Origin: Paractinoplanes maris | GTDB taxonomy: Bacteria > Actinomycetota > Actinomycetes > Mycobacteriales > Micromonosporaceae | DNA length: 64,000 bases | Direction: 5' to 3' | Assembly: GCF_023544465.1 (NCBI RefSeq) | Contig: NZ_JALPVL010000014.1 | Location: 248,001 to 312,000 of the forward strand | Shown here: positions 49,113 through 57,490 of the stretch, piece after piece | Layout: the number at the start of each line of letters is the position of its first letter | Position numbering within the stretch: the first letter of the stretch is position 1 | Made by a program: the position numbers and the translations under genes | The notes under the pieces: generated by a model | What the model saw: the letters and a program-made list of their open reading frames with translations, nothing else | Databases searched by the model: none | What the model was told of the DNA's origin: nothing

Positions 49113-50219
49113 TCAGCCCTCGATGGTCACCACCGGGGCGTTCTGGGTGATCGCCCAGTCCACGGCCTTCCGCAGGTGCTCCTCGGGCAGCGGCCGGCGG
49201 CGGGTGACAGTCAGCGCCACGGTCACCGTCGCGGACAGGAAAGCGCTGCGGGCCTCGGCCGCCTCGAAATCGGCGACCAGACCGTACGCGAAGGCCACTG
49301 CCTCCTCGTGCTTGAGCGCCGGCAGGTAGAGCAGGAAATCGTCCGGGCCGGTCTTCGTCGCCCGATCGGCCGGGCCCAGCCGGGCCGCCAGCAACTCGAC
49401 CGCGGCCTGCTGCTGCCGCGTGGCCGTCCGTCCGATCGGGCCGTCCTGACCGGCCGCCGCGTGCGTCACCCGGACCGCCAGCACCGCCACCGGCAGCACA
49501 CCGGAAGCCGTGACACCGGCCGTCCCGGTCCACCGCCGCACCCCCGACCGGCCGGTGAGATCAGTGTCTTCGGCGTCGCCCTGGTCCGCGGCCGGGCCGG
49601 GCCGGTGGGCCTCCGCCCGGATCCGGGCGTGGTCGCGCTCAGCCCGGTCGGCGAACAGATGCAGGGCCGCGTCGGCCCGGCTCTCACCCGGCGTCGACGG
49701 CAGATCACGCACCCGGCCGACCACCGCGTCGACGGCGGACACGGCCGCCGGCGTCAGCCGGTCGGCCAGCAGATGCCGCAGCCGGAGCACCTCGTGCAGC
49801 GCATCGTCGCGGCGGAAGCTGGAGTGGCCCTCGAAGACCCGCCCGCTCTCCAAGGTCGCCGCGCCGGCCTCGAACTCCTCGAGGTCACGGGCGACCAGCA
49901 CCCCGCCGAACCGCGGGGTCAGAACGACCACCGTCCACTCGCGAGCGAGCTCTTCCTTCTCGTCCAGCAGCACCGGGTGCGTGCCGGCCGGCAGGTCCGG
50001 GGCCTGCGCCGCGACCAGCCCGACCACCGTCGCCGCGGCCCGGCCGGCGATCCGCTCGTAGACCCGGCGTTCGCGCTCGAAATAGGGCAGCCGCTGGAAC
50101 AGGGCGAAAACCACCATCGGTCCGTCCTCGGCCGCCGCCAGCGCGGCCCGTTCCAGCGCGTGCGAGATGGTTACCAGCGTTCTCTTGGTCAGCCGCTGCG
50201 CGGCCGGAGCATCGGACAC
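49113..50219 (-). CDS. DICT sensory domain protein with degenerate GGDEF-like tail
   Basis: 368 residues. The N-terminal 170 residues are DICT-like (LTKRTLVTISHALERAALAA, MVVFALFQRLPYFERERRVY, VLLDEKEELAREWTVVVLTP). The C-terminal 140 residues resemble a GGDEF fold, but the signature is PDDFLLYLPALKHEEAV, lacking the GG(D/E)EF residues, so diguanylate cyclase activity is unlikely. DICT domains are associated with cyclic-di-GMP and light-linked signalling. It may bind nucleotides or act through partners. It is divergent from the LLM oxidoreductase gene. Confidence 0.8.
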   Translation of the reverse strand: MSDAPAAQRLTKRTLVTISHALERAALAAAEDGPMVVFALFQRLPYFERERRVYERIAGRAAATVVGLVAAQAPDLPAGTHPVLLDEKEELAREWTVVVLTPRFGGVLVARDLEEFEAGAATLESGRVFEGHSSFRRDDALHEVLRLRHLLADRLTPAAVSAVDAVVGRVRDLPSTPGESRADAALHLFADRAERDHARIRAEAHRPGPAADQGDAEDTDLTGRSGVRRWTGTAGVTASGVLPVAVLAVRVTHAAAGQDGPIGRTATRQQQAAVELLAARLGPADRATKTGPDDFLLYLPALKHEEAVAFAYGLVADFEAAEARSAFLSATVTVALTVTRRRPLPEEHLRKAVDWAITQNAPVVTIEG

Positions 50220-50314
50220 CGCAGTAGCCTAGGGACATCGCATCGTCACCGCATCCGGGCGAGATCACCTCGACCAAGATTGTTCAGCCGGCCCGGAGTC
50301 GTAATGTTCGGGGT

Positions 50315-51187
50315 ATGGCTCAACGACTCGTCAGCGTGTGGCAACCCTTCTTCCTCGGCAGCGACGACACCCAGGCCGCCATCGGCGCCGCGACCGAGCT
50401 GGAGGAGCTCGGATACTCGCGGATCTGGTTCTCGGCCGGCTTCGAGGAGCACCTGCCGTCCCGCTTCCGTGAGCTCCTGGACGGGACCCGCCGGATCGGG
50501 GTCGCCTCCGGGATCGCCTCCGTCTGGCACACGTCGCCGGCTGAGGTGGCGGCGTTCACCGAGGACGCGCACCGGGCACACCCCGGGCGGTTCCTGCTCG
50601 GCCTGGGCACCAGTCATGCCGTACTGGTCGAGGGGGACGGCACCGAATACCGCAAGCCCTACTCGAAGATGGTCGGCTACCTCGACGCCCTCGACGCGGC
50701 CGGGCTCGCACCCGAGCGGCGGGTCCTGGCCGCCCTCGGCCCGCGCATGCTGGAACTCTCGCGCGACCGTTCGGCCGGCGCCCACCCCTACTTCACCACC
50801 GTCGAGCACACCGCCGAGGCCCGGGCGGCGATCGGAGCCGACCGGCTGCTGGCCCCCGAGGTCGCGGTGGTGCTCGAGCCGGACGCCACCCTCGCCCGGG
50901 CGACGGCCCGGCAGTACACCGCCGGATATCTGACGCTGCCCAACTACACCAACAACCTGCGACGATTCGGCTGGACCGACGAGGACCTCGCCGGCGGCGG
51001 CAGTGACCGCCTGGTCGATGCCGTCATTCCCTGGGGTACGGCCGAGCAGGTGGCCGCCGGCATCGAGAAGCACTACCAGGCCGGCGCCGACGAGGTGGCG
51101 ATCCAGGTCCTGAACGGCGGCGACACCTCCTCGTTCCCGTCCGAGGAGTTCCGGGCCCTGGCCGCCCTCCTGATCCCGGCCGGATGA
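50315..51187 (+). CDS. LLM-class F420-type oxidoreductase
   Basis: 290 residues. TIM barrel of the luciferase-like monooxygenase group: LEELGYSRIWFSAGFEEHLP, GVASGIASVWHTSPAEVAAF, HPGRFLLGLGTSHAVLVEGD, YFTTVEHTAEARAAIGADRL and VAAGIEKHYQAGADEVAIQV. This follows the TIGR03620-like F420 families of actinobacteria. The cofactor is inferred from family. Substrate unknown. It stands alone, start ATG at 50315 after GGGGT. Confidence 0.88.
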   Translation: MAQRLVSVWQPFFLGSDDTQAAIGAATELEELGYSRIWFSAGFEEHLPSRFRELLDGTRRIGVASGIASVWHTSPAEVAAFTEDAHRAHPGRFLLGLGTSHAVLVEGDGTEYRKPYSKMVGYLDALDAAGLAPERRVLAALGPRMLELSRDRSAGAHPYFTTVEHTAEARAAIGADRLLAPEVAVVLEPDATLARATARQYTAGYLTLPNYTNNLRRFGWTDEDLAGGGSDRLVDAVIPWGTAEQVAAGIEKHYQAGADEVAIQVLNGGDTSSFPSEEFRALAALLIPAG

Positions 51188-51222
51188 CCGTCATGCTTCC
51201 GTGACCTGATCACGAGAACTAA

Positions 51223-51659
51223 GTGGCCCAGGACGCCGTCCTGCTCACCGGCTGCAACGCCGACGTCGAGCGGGTCGGCGGCGCGGCCCCCACCACCGCG
51301 GCGCCCAGCGTGGCCGTCACCCCGGCGGCCACCGGGGGCCGTCACCCGGTCCCCCGCCGCCCCGACCCGGACGGCCAAGACGGCCTGCCCGGTCACCGAG
51401 GCCGAGCTGCAATCCGCGGTGCCGGCCCGGAACGACAACGGGGTCTCCCCGGACTCCCGGTTCACCAAGATCGTCTGCTGTCGGAACTACGCGGTCGCCA
51501 GGGCGCCCGAGCGCACCGACTCCGACGAGCAGTACGTCGTCTTCAAGTTCGCCTCAGCTTCGTGGACGGTGCACAGCAGCGGCAGCGGCGACATCTGCCC
51601 AGGCGTCCCGGCCGACGTCGTCAAGCACCCGCAACGCCCGCTACGGCGCCTGCAGCTGA
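51223..51659 (+). pseudogene. Frameshifted lipoprotein gene
   Basis: A lipobox-like LLTGCNADVERVGG is read from 51223 (GTG). The frame then changes near 51330-51345 (a G-rich run) to continue TRTAKTACPVTEAELQSAVP, DSRFTKIVCCRNYAVARAPE and HSSGSGDICPGVPADVVKHP. It changes again near 51631 to end NARYGACS with TGA at 51657. Together the three segments read as one small exported protein with conserved cysteines. Two frameshifts and the missing signal sequence mark it as broken, unless the shifts are sequencing errors. Confidence 0.6.
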
Positions 51660-51667
51660 CTTCCCGG

Positions 51668-51696
51668 CCCGGCGCGAGGCGCGACCTCGCGCCGGG
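51668..51696. terminator. 12-bp hairpin upstream of the CIRCE site
   Basis: CCCGGCGCGAGG and its exact complement flank a 5-base loop. It lies nine bases after the end of the broken lipoprotein gene and nine bases before the heat-shock operator, so it probably isolates the hsp20 promoter from upstream transcription. No T-tract follows. Confidence 0.5.
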
Positions 51697-51704
51697 GCGA
51701 ATCG

Positions 51705-51731
51705 CTTGCACTCGCCCGGTCCGAGTGCTAA
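51705..51731. promoter_or_regulatory. CIRCE-like heat-shock operator
   Basis: CTTGCACTC (51705-51713), a 9-base spacer and GAGTGCTAA (51723-51731) match the HrcA-binding CIRCE consensus (TTAGCACTC-N9-GAGTGCTAA): perfectly on the right, seven of nine on the left. It lies 139 bases upstream of the Hsp20 gene at 51870. HrcA represses such genes and is released on heat shock (family knowledge). Confidence 0.75.
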
Positions 51732-51869
51732 AAAATTAGCTGTCGCTGCTGCTCCACGCGGTGATGAACCACCACTGGAGCGCCCCGCGACCTCGGCAAA
51801 GCTGGTCTTCAGCCGAGCGCCACGTGTCCGCCGGACGGGCCGGCGGACCTCTCGAGGAGGTGGATCCCC

Positions 51870-52340
51870 GTGGTGCTGACTTTCGATCCTTTCCGCGAGT
51901 TCGACCGCCTGGCCGGGCAGCTGCTGGGCGCCGGTAACACCGTTCCCGGCGGCACCACCCTGGCCATGCCGATGGACCTCTACCGCTCCGGCGACCACTT
52001 CGTCCTGCACTGCGACCTGGCCGGCGTCGACCCCGGCTCCGTGCAGGTGGACGTCGACAACCGGGTCCTCACCATCCGGGCCGAGCGCTCACCCCGCACC
52101 GACGACGACGTGCAGTGGGTGCGCCGCGAGCGCGCCACCGGCACCTTCGAACGCCGACTGACCCTGGCCGACGGTCTCGACACCGACCGGATCACCGCCA
52201 CCTGGCAGGACGGCGTACTCACCCTCACCATCCCGGTGGCCGAGGCGGCCAAGCCGCGCCGCATCGAGATCAACACCGGCGCCGGCCACCCGGTGGTCGA
52301 GGGCTCGACCGGCGAGCAGTCCGCGATCTCAGCCACCTGA
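51870..52340 (+). CDS. Hsp20/alpha-crystallin small heat-shock protein (first copy)
   Basis: 156 residues from GTG at 51870, with GAGGAGG upstream. The alpha-crystallin domain (about 38-130) runs MDLYRSGDHFVLHCDLAGVD, VDVDNRVLTIRAERSP, GTFERRLTLADGLDTDRI and DGVLTLTIPVAEAAKPRRIE, and the tail follows. It forms oligomers that hold unfolded proteins. The CIRCE-like site points to HrcA control. A second Hsp20 at 57594 has a different regulator. Confidence 0.93.
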   Translation: MVLTFDPFREFDRLAGQLLGAGNTVPGGTTLAMPMDLYRSGDHFVLHCDLAGVDPGSVQVDVDNRVLTIRAERSPRTDDDVQWVRRERATGTFERRLTLADGLDTDRITATWQDGVLTLTIPVAEAAKPRRIEINTGAGHPVVEGSTGEQSAISAT

Positions 52341-52348
52341 CCGCCGCA

Positions 52349-52378
52349 CGCCGCCCGGCCCACCTGGGCCGGGCGGCG
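52349..52378 (+). terminator. Strong hairpin after hsp20
   Basis: A perfect 14-bp stem (CGCCGCCCGGCCCA with its complement) closed by a two-base loop begins eight bases after the Hsp20 stop codon. Followed by CCCCAAAAC rather than T residues. Position and strength make it the likely terminator. Confidence 0.75.
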
Positions 52379-52453
52379 CCCCAAAACACAACGCTCACTT
52401 CGGACGCCCAGCGCCCACCGAGCCTCCACTGCGCCCACAGCTCTGAGAAAGTC

Positions 52454-52600
52454 CTACCTCTTGAGGGGTGGAAGCGGCGCGGCAGATCAGAGCGCAGCCG
52501 AGTCTGAGCAGGCTTCGTGGATGTCGTCGCGGATTTCCCAGCGGATGCGCAGGCGGCGGAATCAGTGCACCAGCGCGAAGCTCTGCTCCACGATTCACTG
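52454..52600 (-). pseudogene. IS5-type transposase C-terminal remnant
   Basis: On the lower strand one frame reads IVEQSFALVH, stop, FRRLRIRWEIRDDIHEA, then a damaged segment and, after a frame change, ALICRAAS. The arrangement VEQ-FALxH-FRRLRIRWE-R-DIHEA-ALIC is the end of IS5-group DDE transposases (the E of the triad would be the one in VEQ or RWE). In-frame stops and a frameshift show decay. No inverted repeats of an intact element are visible. Confidence 0.65.
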
Positions 52601-52666
52601 TGCCGCGGGGGCTTGCTGCGCCCACGGCGTTCACCGTGTCCGTGACGCTTGGTGTGTTTCCGGCGC

Positions 52667-53518
52667 TCACTCTGCCCAGACGGCGCGCAGCCGAGCCGCC
52701 TCGGCTGCCGCTTGCGTCCGGCCCGCTTCGGCGGCGGGGCGCCGTCGGGCCGGGTCCAGAGGATTGCGGCCGATGGCGGCCCGCGCGGCCGCGTCCGGCG
52801 ACACGACCACACTGCGCACCTGCGGTCCGAGCGCGGCGAGCTGCGCAGCCGGTCGACCGGAGCGCCGCACCGACGTCGTCATCGGGGCCAGCACCACCAC
52901 CCGCTCGCTTCCGGCGGCCAGGTCGGCGTTGGCGATCGACCGGATCCCGCCGTCGATGTATCGCACTCCGCCGATCGTCACCGGCGGCCAGGTCAGCGGC
53001 ACCGCGCAACTGGCGGCGACGGCATCGATCAGCGGCACACCACTGGCCGCGTCGAAAACACGGTCTCTGCCGGTCTCGGCCTCCACCGCCGTGATCAGCA
53101 GGCGCGTCGCCGGCCAGGCGCGGTCACCGATGCGCCGCTCGATCACGGCGCGTCGGTCCGCCTCGGGCACGGTGCGAGCCCGCAGGGCCTGACGCCCGAG
53201 CCAGGCCCGGCCCCGCGCCGGGTCGCCCGGCCAGAGACCGGCCACCACGAACTTCAGCAGATCAGGGACGCCCATGCGCGCGGCGATCTCCGTGCCGGCG
53301 CCCGCGAGCTGCGCCTCGAAAAGATCCTCGAGCGGTACGCCGGAGAGCACCTGAGCGGCCACTGACGAACCGGCCGAGGTCCCGACGAACAGCCCGGCAT
53401 CGGTCAGATCGACGCCGTGCTCGGCCAGCCCGTGCAGGAGCCCGATCTCCCAGGCCACCCCGGTGACACCGCCTCCGCCCAGCACGAGCGCCCTGCCGTC
53501 GATACCCATGCGTGGCAT
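52667..53518 (-). CDS. Patatin-like phospholipase
   Basis: 283 residues. The oxyanion loop GGGGVTG is at 14-20, the nucleophile elbow GTSAGS gives Ser48, and the dyad Asp189 lies in YIDGG. The first Met could also be the one at 53509. Bacterial patatins release fatty acids from phospholipids. No signal peptide. The tail is Ala/Arg-rich. Its end abuts the transposase remnant region. Start ATG at 53518 is 38 bases from the end of the next upstream gene. Confidence 0.93.
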   Translation of the reverse strand: MPRMGIDGRALVLGGGGVTGVAWEIGLLHGLAEHGVDLTDAGLFVGTSAGSSVAAQVLSGVPLEDLFEAQLAGAGTEIAARMGVPDLLKFVVAGLWPGDPARGRAWLGRQALRARTVPEADRRAVIERRIGDRAWPATRLLITAVEAETGRDRVFDAASGVPLIDAVAASCAVPLTWPPVTIGGVRYIDGGIRSIANADLAAGSERVVVLAPMTTSVRRSGRPAAQLAALGPQVRSVVVSPDAAARAAIGRNPLDPARRRPAAEAGRTQAAAEAARLRAVWAE

Positions 53519-53556
53519 CCAAGCACCTCACCGCCCCATCGGCGAGAGCTCCGGTG

Positions 53557-53940
53557 TCAGAGATACAGAAACACGTACGCCCATACGGCGAAGGCGGCCA
53601 TGCCGACTGCGAAGGCACCGACCAGCAGAGCGCCGCGCGACGAATCCTCCGGGCCGAACAACACCATGGCGCGGTGGAAAGCGTTGGTCAGCAGGATGTA
53701 GGCGGCGAAGGCAGTCGCGCCGGCGGTGACGAAGACCATCACGCCGGGCAGTGCCTGGTCGGCGGCCACGCTCGTCAGATCGACCGCCAGGCCGAAGAAG
53801 ACGGCGAAAATCGCCAACGGGTTCCAGAACGCCATCCGCCCCGGGACCCGGTCACCCGCCGGGCCTCTCATCTCCACCACGATCGCGATGAGCAACGCCG
53901 CCTGCACCTGCGCGAACAAGCCGGCCGCTTCGGGAGACAT
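53557..53940 (-). CDS. Small membrane protein of unknown function
   Basis: 127 residues with three or four membrane segments: FAQVQAALLIAIVVEM, NPLAIFAVFFGLAVDLTS, GVMVFVTAGATAFAAYILLT and LLVGAFAVGMAAFAVWAYVF. A short charged loop (RAMVLFGPEDSSRG) lies before the last one. I do not recognise it. It shares the strand with patatin downstream and sortase upstream, with short gaps, so these may form a loose operon. Confidence 0.75.
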   Translation of the reverse strand: MSPEAAGLFAQVQAALLIAIVVEMRGPAGDRVPGRMAFWNPLAIFAVFFGLAVDLTSVAADQALPGVMVFVTAGATAFAAYILLTNAFHRAMVLFGPEDSSRGALLVGAFAVGMAAFAVWAYVFLYL

Positions 53941-53979
53941 GCCCGGAAGGGTACCGATGCCCTGCGAGAGGCCGGCTTG

Positions 53980-54675
53980 TCAGGAGCGGGCCGCCGCCGT
54001 GACGACCACGTTGTCGCGGTAGTGCCGGGTCTTCGGGTCGAACGGCCCACCGCAGGTGATCAACGTCAGGCGCGCCGCGCCTTCCCGGGCGAAGTACTTC
54101 TCCAGCGGGATGGCCGTCTTGCGGTAGCGCTCCCGGGCAACCACCTCGAACGTACGATCCTGACCGCCCGGACCGCTCAGCGTGACCGAGTCGCCGGCCT
54201 CGAGCGAGCCCAGCTTGAAGAATGCCCCGTCACCCTCGGCCGCGCTGTCCACATGCCCGGCGACGACGATCGAGCCGGCGCCGGCGGAGAAGCCCGGCCC
54301 GTACCGGTACCAGCCGACCTGGTCGACACTGGGCGGCACCGCGAAGTCACCGGTCTTCGCGTCGATGCCGACAGCGTCGACCGCCGCGTCGAGTTTCAGC
54401 GCGGGGATGCGCAGGCGGACTGGCGCGTCCACAGTGGTGTCGGTCGGCAGTGCACCGTCCTGGACCGGTACGCGCACCGCGGGAGCCGACGATCTGGACG
54501 AGGAAACCGCCGGAGCCGAGGAGGCCAGCGTGGTGACCCGCGGGGCACCGAAGTCGTCAGCCGGCTCCGACCGGCAGGCGGCGACCCCGGCGACAGTGGC
54601 CAGGGTGACGCCGAGCAGCACGAGGAGCAGGGCACGCCCCGGACGGGTCCGGGGCGTGCCGCGATGCGAGCTCAT
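53980..54675 (-). CDS. Class F sortase
   Basis: 231 residues. An N-terminal membrane anchor (RALLLVLLGVTLATVAGVAA) and a Ser/Ala-rich linker precede the sortase barrel (about 85-231). His141 (VVAGHVDSA), Cys208 (LTLITCGGPFD) and the Arg in RHYRDN (217 or 220) form the catalytic set. Class F sortases attach proteins to actinobacterial peptidoglycan. Start ATG overlaps the stop of the DUF4397 gene (ATGA), so that protein is the likely substrate. Confidence 0.9.
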   Translation of the reverse strand: MSSHRGTPRTRPGRALLLVLLGVTLATVAGVAACRSEPADDFGAPRVTTLASSAPAVSSSRSSAPAVRVPVQDGALPTDTTVDAPVRLRIPALKLDAAVDAVGIDAKTGDFAVPPSVDQVGWYRYGPGFSAGAGSIVVAGHVDSAAEGDGAFFKLGSLEAGDSVTLSGPGGQDRTFEVVARERYRKTAIPLEKYFAREGAARLTLITCGGPFDPKTRHYRDNVVVTAAARS

Positions 54676-55496
54676 CGACGTCGGATCGCCAGCCGCGTGA
54701 GGCCGAACAGGGCCAGCAGGATGCCGGCCGCGGCGGCGCCGTACCAGGGCAGCGAGCCGTTGCCGTCGGCCCGGCCACCGTCACCACTGGGGACGCCGCC
54801 CGGCGCCGAGTGCAGGCCGTCGATCGTCTGCGACACGATGTCGAGGGTCTTGTCCTCGGCCGAACCGACCGCGTACACGATGGTCGCGGTGCCTTCCTTG
54901 AGGTCGAGGTCGGCCGGGCCGAGCACCCGGGTGTCGGAGCCGGCCAGCACGACATCGGCGGACACGGTGCCCGCGTCCACATCGGCCTTGCCCTCCTTGC
55001 CGTTGGTCACGCCCTCGAAGACCGGCTTGCCACCGGCCCGGATGTCCACGGCGGGCGCGGCGGCGGCGTGCCGCACGATCAGCCGGGCCTTGCCGGCCGC
55101 CAGCTTGCTGGTGTCGTTGACGAACGGGGTCAGCGCGGGCTTGCCGTCGGCGGTGAGATGCGCGACCAGGCTGATGTTGGCGTCGCCGGGCACCTCGGCG
55201 TTGTCGACCTTGAGCAGGGCGCTGCCGATGGCGTCACCGGGCTTGGTCAGCACGATGTCGTACTGCCCGGCGGGCAGGCTCAGCGGCCCGGCGACCTTAC
55301 CGGGCTGGAAGTCCGGGATGGTCTTCTTCCCGTTGACGTAGACGTCGACCGCCTGACCGGGAATGCCGTGCACCACCGAAACCTGCGAGTTCGCCTTGGC
55401 GAAGGCGGCCGACGGACCGAGCGCCGCCGCACCGCCCAAGGCGATCAGAGTTACCGCGCCGAGTGAAGCCGCGCGGCGAAGGGACAGGATGCGCAT
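54672..55496 (-). CDS. DUF4397 surface protein, likely sortase substrate
   Basis: 274 residues. Signal peptide 1-33 (ending PSAAFAKAN). Two beta-sandwich DUF4397 modules: SQVSVVHGIPGQAVDVYVNG, then KARLIVRHAAAAPAVDIRAG and VSADVVLAGSDTRVLGPADL. A Gly/Pro/Ser linker leads to a C-terminal sorting-signal-like end: SLPWYG, the hydrophobic AAAAGILLALFGLTRLA and the basic IRRR. The motif is not a canonical LPxTG. Coupled translation with the sortase supports cell-wall anchoring. Confidence 0.85.
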   Translation of the reverse strand: MRILSLRRAASLGAVTLIALGGAAALGPSAAFAKANSQVSVVHGIPGQAVDVYVNGKKTIPDFQPGKVAGPLSLPAGQYDIVLTKPGDAIGSALLKVDNAEVPGDANISLVAHLTADGKPALTPFVNDTSKLAAGKARLIVRHAAAAPAVDIRAGGKPVFEGVTNGKEGKADVDAGTVSADVVLAGSDTRVLGPADLDLKEGTATIVYAVGSAEDKTLDIVSQTIDGLHSAPGGVPSGDGGRADGNGSLPWYGAAAAGILLALFGLTRLAIRRR

Positions 55497-55582
55497 CTGG
55501 TCTCCGAATGATCGTCGTGAGTGCGATACGCCCTGTCCTTCGTCACGACCTCACCGCCTGGATGCACACGAGGAGAAAAAGT

Positions 55583-56839
55583 TCACGCCCGGCGGCGGAC
55601 TGCCAGCACGGCGACGTCGTCGGTCGGCTGGTCACTGCCCAGGTGCGCCATGACGGTCGTGCAGACATCGTCGGGCGGCTGGGGGCGCACGACCTCGACC
55701 AGCGCGGTGATGCCCACGTCGATGACTCGCTCGCGGCGCTCGACCAGGCCGTCGGTGTAGCAGAGCAGCACGGCCTGCGGCGGCAGCTCGATCAGCGTCG
55801 TCCGCCGGGCCCGGGTGCAGCCGGTGCCCAACGGGACGTCGACCGGCATGTCGACCAGCTCCGTCGCCCGCCCGGGGACCGCCAGCACGGGACGCAGGTG
55901 GCCCGCGGACGACAGCCGGACCGTTTGCCGGTCGGGCGAGATGACCGCGTACAACGCCGTGGTCATGTTGCCTGCCTCGAAGTGGCGCACCTTGCGGTCG
56001 AGCAGCGTCAGCGCCTCGGCCGGGTCATCGGTCAGCAACGTGTAGGCGCGCAGGGCGCTGCGGACCCGGCCCATCACCACCGCCGAGGCCAGACCGTGCC
56101 CGGAGACGTCGCCGATCACCAGTCCGAGCCAGCCGGACGGCAGGGTGAAGACGTCGTACCAGTCACCGCCGAGGCCGAACTCGTGCCCCGGGACGTAACG
56201 CGCGGCCAGCTCGAGACCGTCGACCGTGGGCAGCGTCGACGGAAGCAGGCTGCGCTGCAACGCCAGAGCCGCGCTCTGCTCGAGCTTGCGGGAGCGGATC
56301 TGCCCGGCCACGCCGGCCCGGTCGGCGGCCAGCTGCATCAGGCGTACGTCATCAGCACTGAATCGCCGGGGCCGGCAACTGCCGACGTGCAGCACGCCGA
56401 CGACCTCACCGGCCGCGAAGATGGGCACCCCGAGCAGCGAGCGGATGCCCTGCTCGATCAGGACCGGGCTCACCACGTCGGCCGCGGTCACCTCGGAGAG
56501 CACGACCGGCTCACGGCCCTGCGCGACCTGCCCGGAGAAACCCCGCCCGACCGGCACCCGGATGCCCCGCCGGATCTCCTGCTCCAGCCCCTTGGCCGCG
56601 GTGGGGATCAGCTGGCGGGCGTGCGGATCGAGCAGCATGATCGCCGCGGTGTCGGCGTCGAGCAGATCACGGACGCGTTCCAGCAGCTCATCGAGCAGAT
56701 CGACGACGTCGAGCCGGGACAGCGCGGCGTCGGTGACCGCTTCGAGACGGCGCAGCCGCTCGTCGTCACGCATCGCGCTGCCGAGACCCACACTGACACC
56801 ATACTGACGGCGGCGCCCTGCTCGATCGGGCGACATCAC
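55583..56839 (-). CDS. GAF-SpoIIE (PP2C-type) serine phosphatase
   Basis: 418 residues; ATG at 56836 or 56773 could also be the start. A GAF domain (about 25-180) contains LLDADTAAIMLLDPHARQLI and GVPIFAAGEVVGVLHVGS. The SpoIIE phosphatase (about 190-418) has the metal motifs GGDWYDVF, GDVSGHGL, SSAGHLRP, CYTDGLVERR and DDVAVLAVRRRA. Such RsbP/RsbU-like enzymes dephosphorylate STAS anti-anti-sigma proteins. The STAS gene at 59396 lacks the usual serine, so the target is likely another protein. Confidence 0.93.
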   Translation of the reverse strand: MMSPDRAGRRRQYGVSVGLGSAMRDDERLRRLEAVTDAALSRLDVVDLLDELLERVRDLLDADTAAIMLLDPHARQLIPTAAKGLEQEIRRGIRVPVGRGFSGQVAQGREPVVLSEVTAADVVSPVLIEQGIRSLLGVPIFAAGEVVGVLHVGSCRPRRFSADDVRLMQLAADRAGVAGQIRSRKLEQSAALALQRSLLPSTLPTVDGLELAARYVPGHEFGLGGDWYDVFTLPSGWLGLVIGDVSGHGLASAVVMGRVRSALRAYTLLTDDPAEALTLLDRKVRHFEAGNMTTALYAVISPDRQTVRLSSAGHLRPVLAVPGRATELVDMPVDVPLGTGCTRARRTTLIELPPQAVLLCYTDGLVERRERVIDVGITALVEVVRPQPPDDVCTTVMAHLGSDQPTDDVAVLAVRRRA

Positions 56840-56854
56840 ATCGAGCCGTCGCGG

Positions 56855-57466
56855 CTACCGTTCCGGCGTGGCCGCCCGACGGATCTGGGCCGTCTGCTCG
56901 GTGACCGCGTCGATCTGGGCGGCCAGCTCCGGATGCCCCGGCAGGTGACGGTGGGTGTCGGCCAGCAAGCCGGGGAGCGCCGAGGCGTCCGGGTCGCCGA
57001 GGGCGTCGTGCAGCCGGCCGATGCTCTCGCCGGCCGCTTCACCCAGGTCGGTGAGCGCGGTGACCTGCCCGGCCAGCCGCCTCAGGTCGGCGGTGTTGTC
57101 GTTGGCCCACCGGACGACGGCGCGGTGCGCGGCCCGGCGATCACGTTCGGCCTGGACGAGGGCGTCGCGGGTGGCGTCGGGTTGCTCCGGGTCGGCGGAG
57201 GTGCTGCGCAGGTAACGACGCTCGGCGGCCTGCCGGCTGGCCACCCCGAGCGCCGGGGCCAGGCTCTGCCAGGAGACGCCGGCGGCCCGGGCGGCGGCGA
57301 TCAGCACCGGCTCGACGGCGGCCAGCTCGGATTGGGCCCAGCGCAGTAGAACCAGGGAGTCCAGCAGGTCGCCGGCGGTCTGCGCCTCCACCGTCTGGGC
57401 CGTGGCGACGAGGGCAGCCGTGACGGCGACGAGATCGCCGCGATCCGCGTGGGTGGTATCCGTCAT
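56855..57466 (-). CDS. HSP18-type transcriptional regulator
   Basis: 203 residues from ATG at 57466, preceded by GGGGAAAG. It is all-helical: TADLLDSLVLLRWAQSELA, GVSWQSLAPALGVASRQAAE (a helix-turn-helix like segment), RRYLRSTS and WANDNTADLRRLAGQVTALT. It matches the small regulators annotated next to Hsp20 genes in actinobacteria. It is divergent from hsp20 at 57594, with two similar palindromic sites between. It most likely represses itself and that gene. Confidence 0.8.
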   Translation of the reverse strand: MTDTTHADRGDLVAVTAALVATAQTVEAQTAGDLLDSLVLLRWAQSELAAVEPVLIAAARAAGVSWQSLAPALGVASRQAAERRYLRSTSADPEQPDATRDALVQAERDRRAAHRAVVRWANDNTADLRRLAGQVTALTDLGEAAGESIGRLHDALGDPDASALPGLLADTHRHLPGHPELAAQIDAVTEQTAQIRRAATPER

Positions 57467-57490
57467 CTTTCCCCGTCGCTTTCGCCTGTC

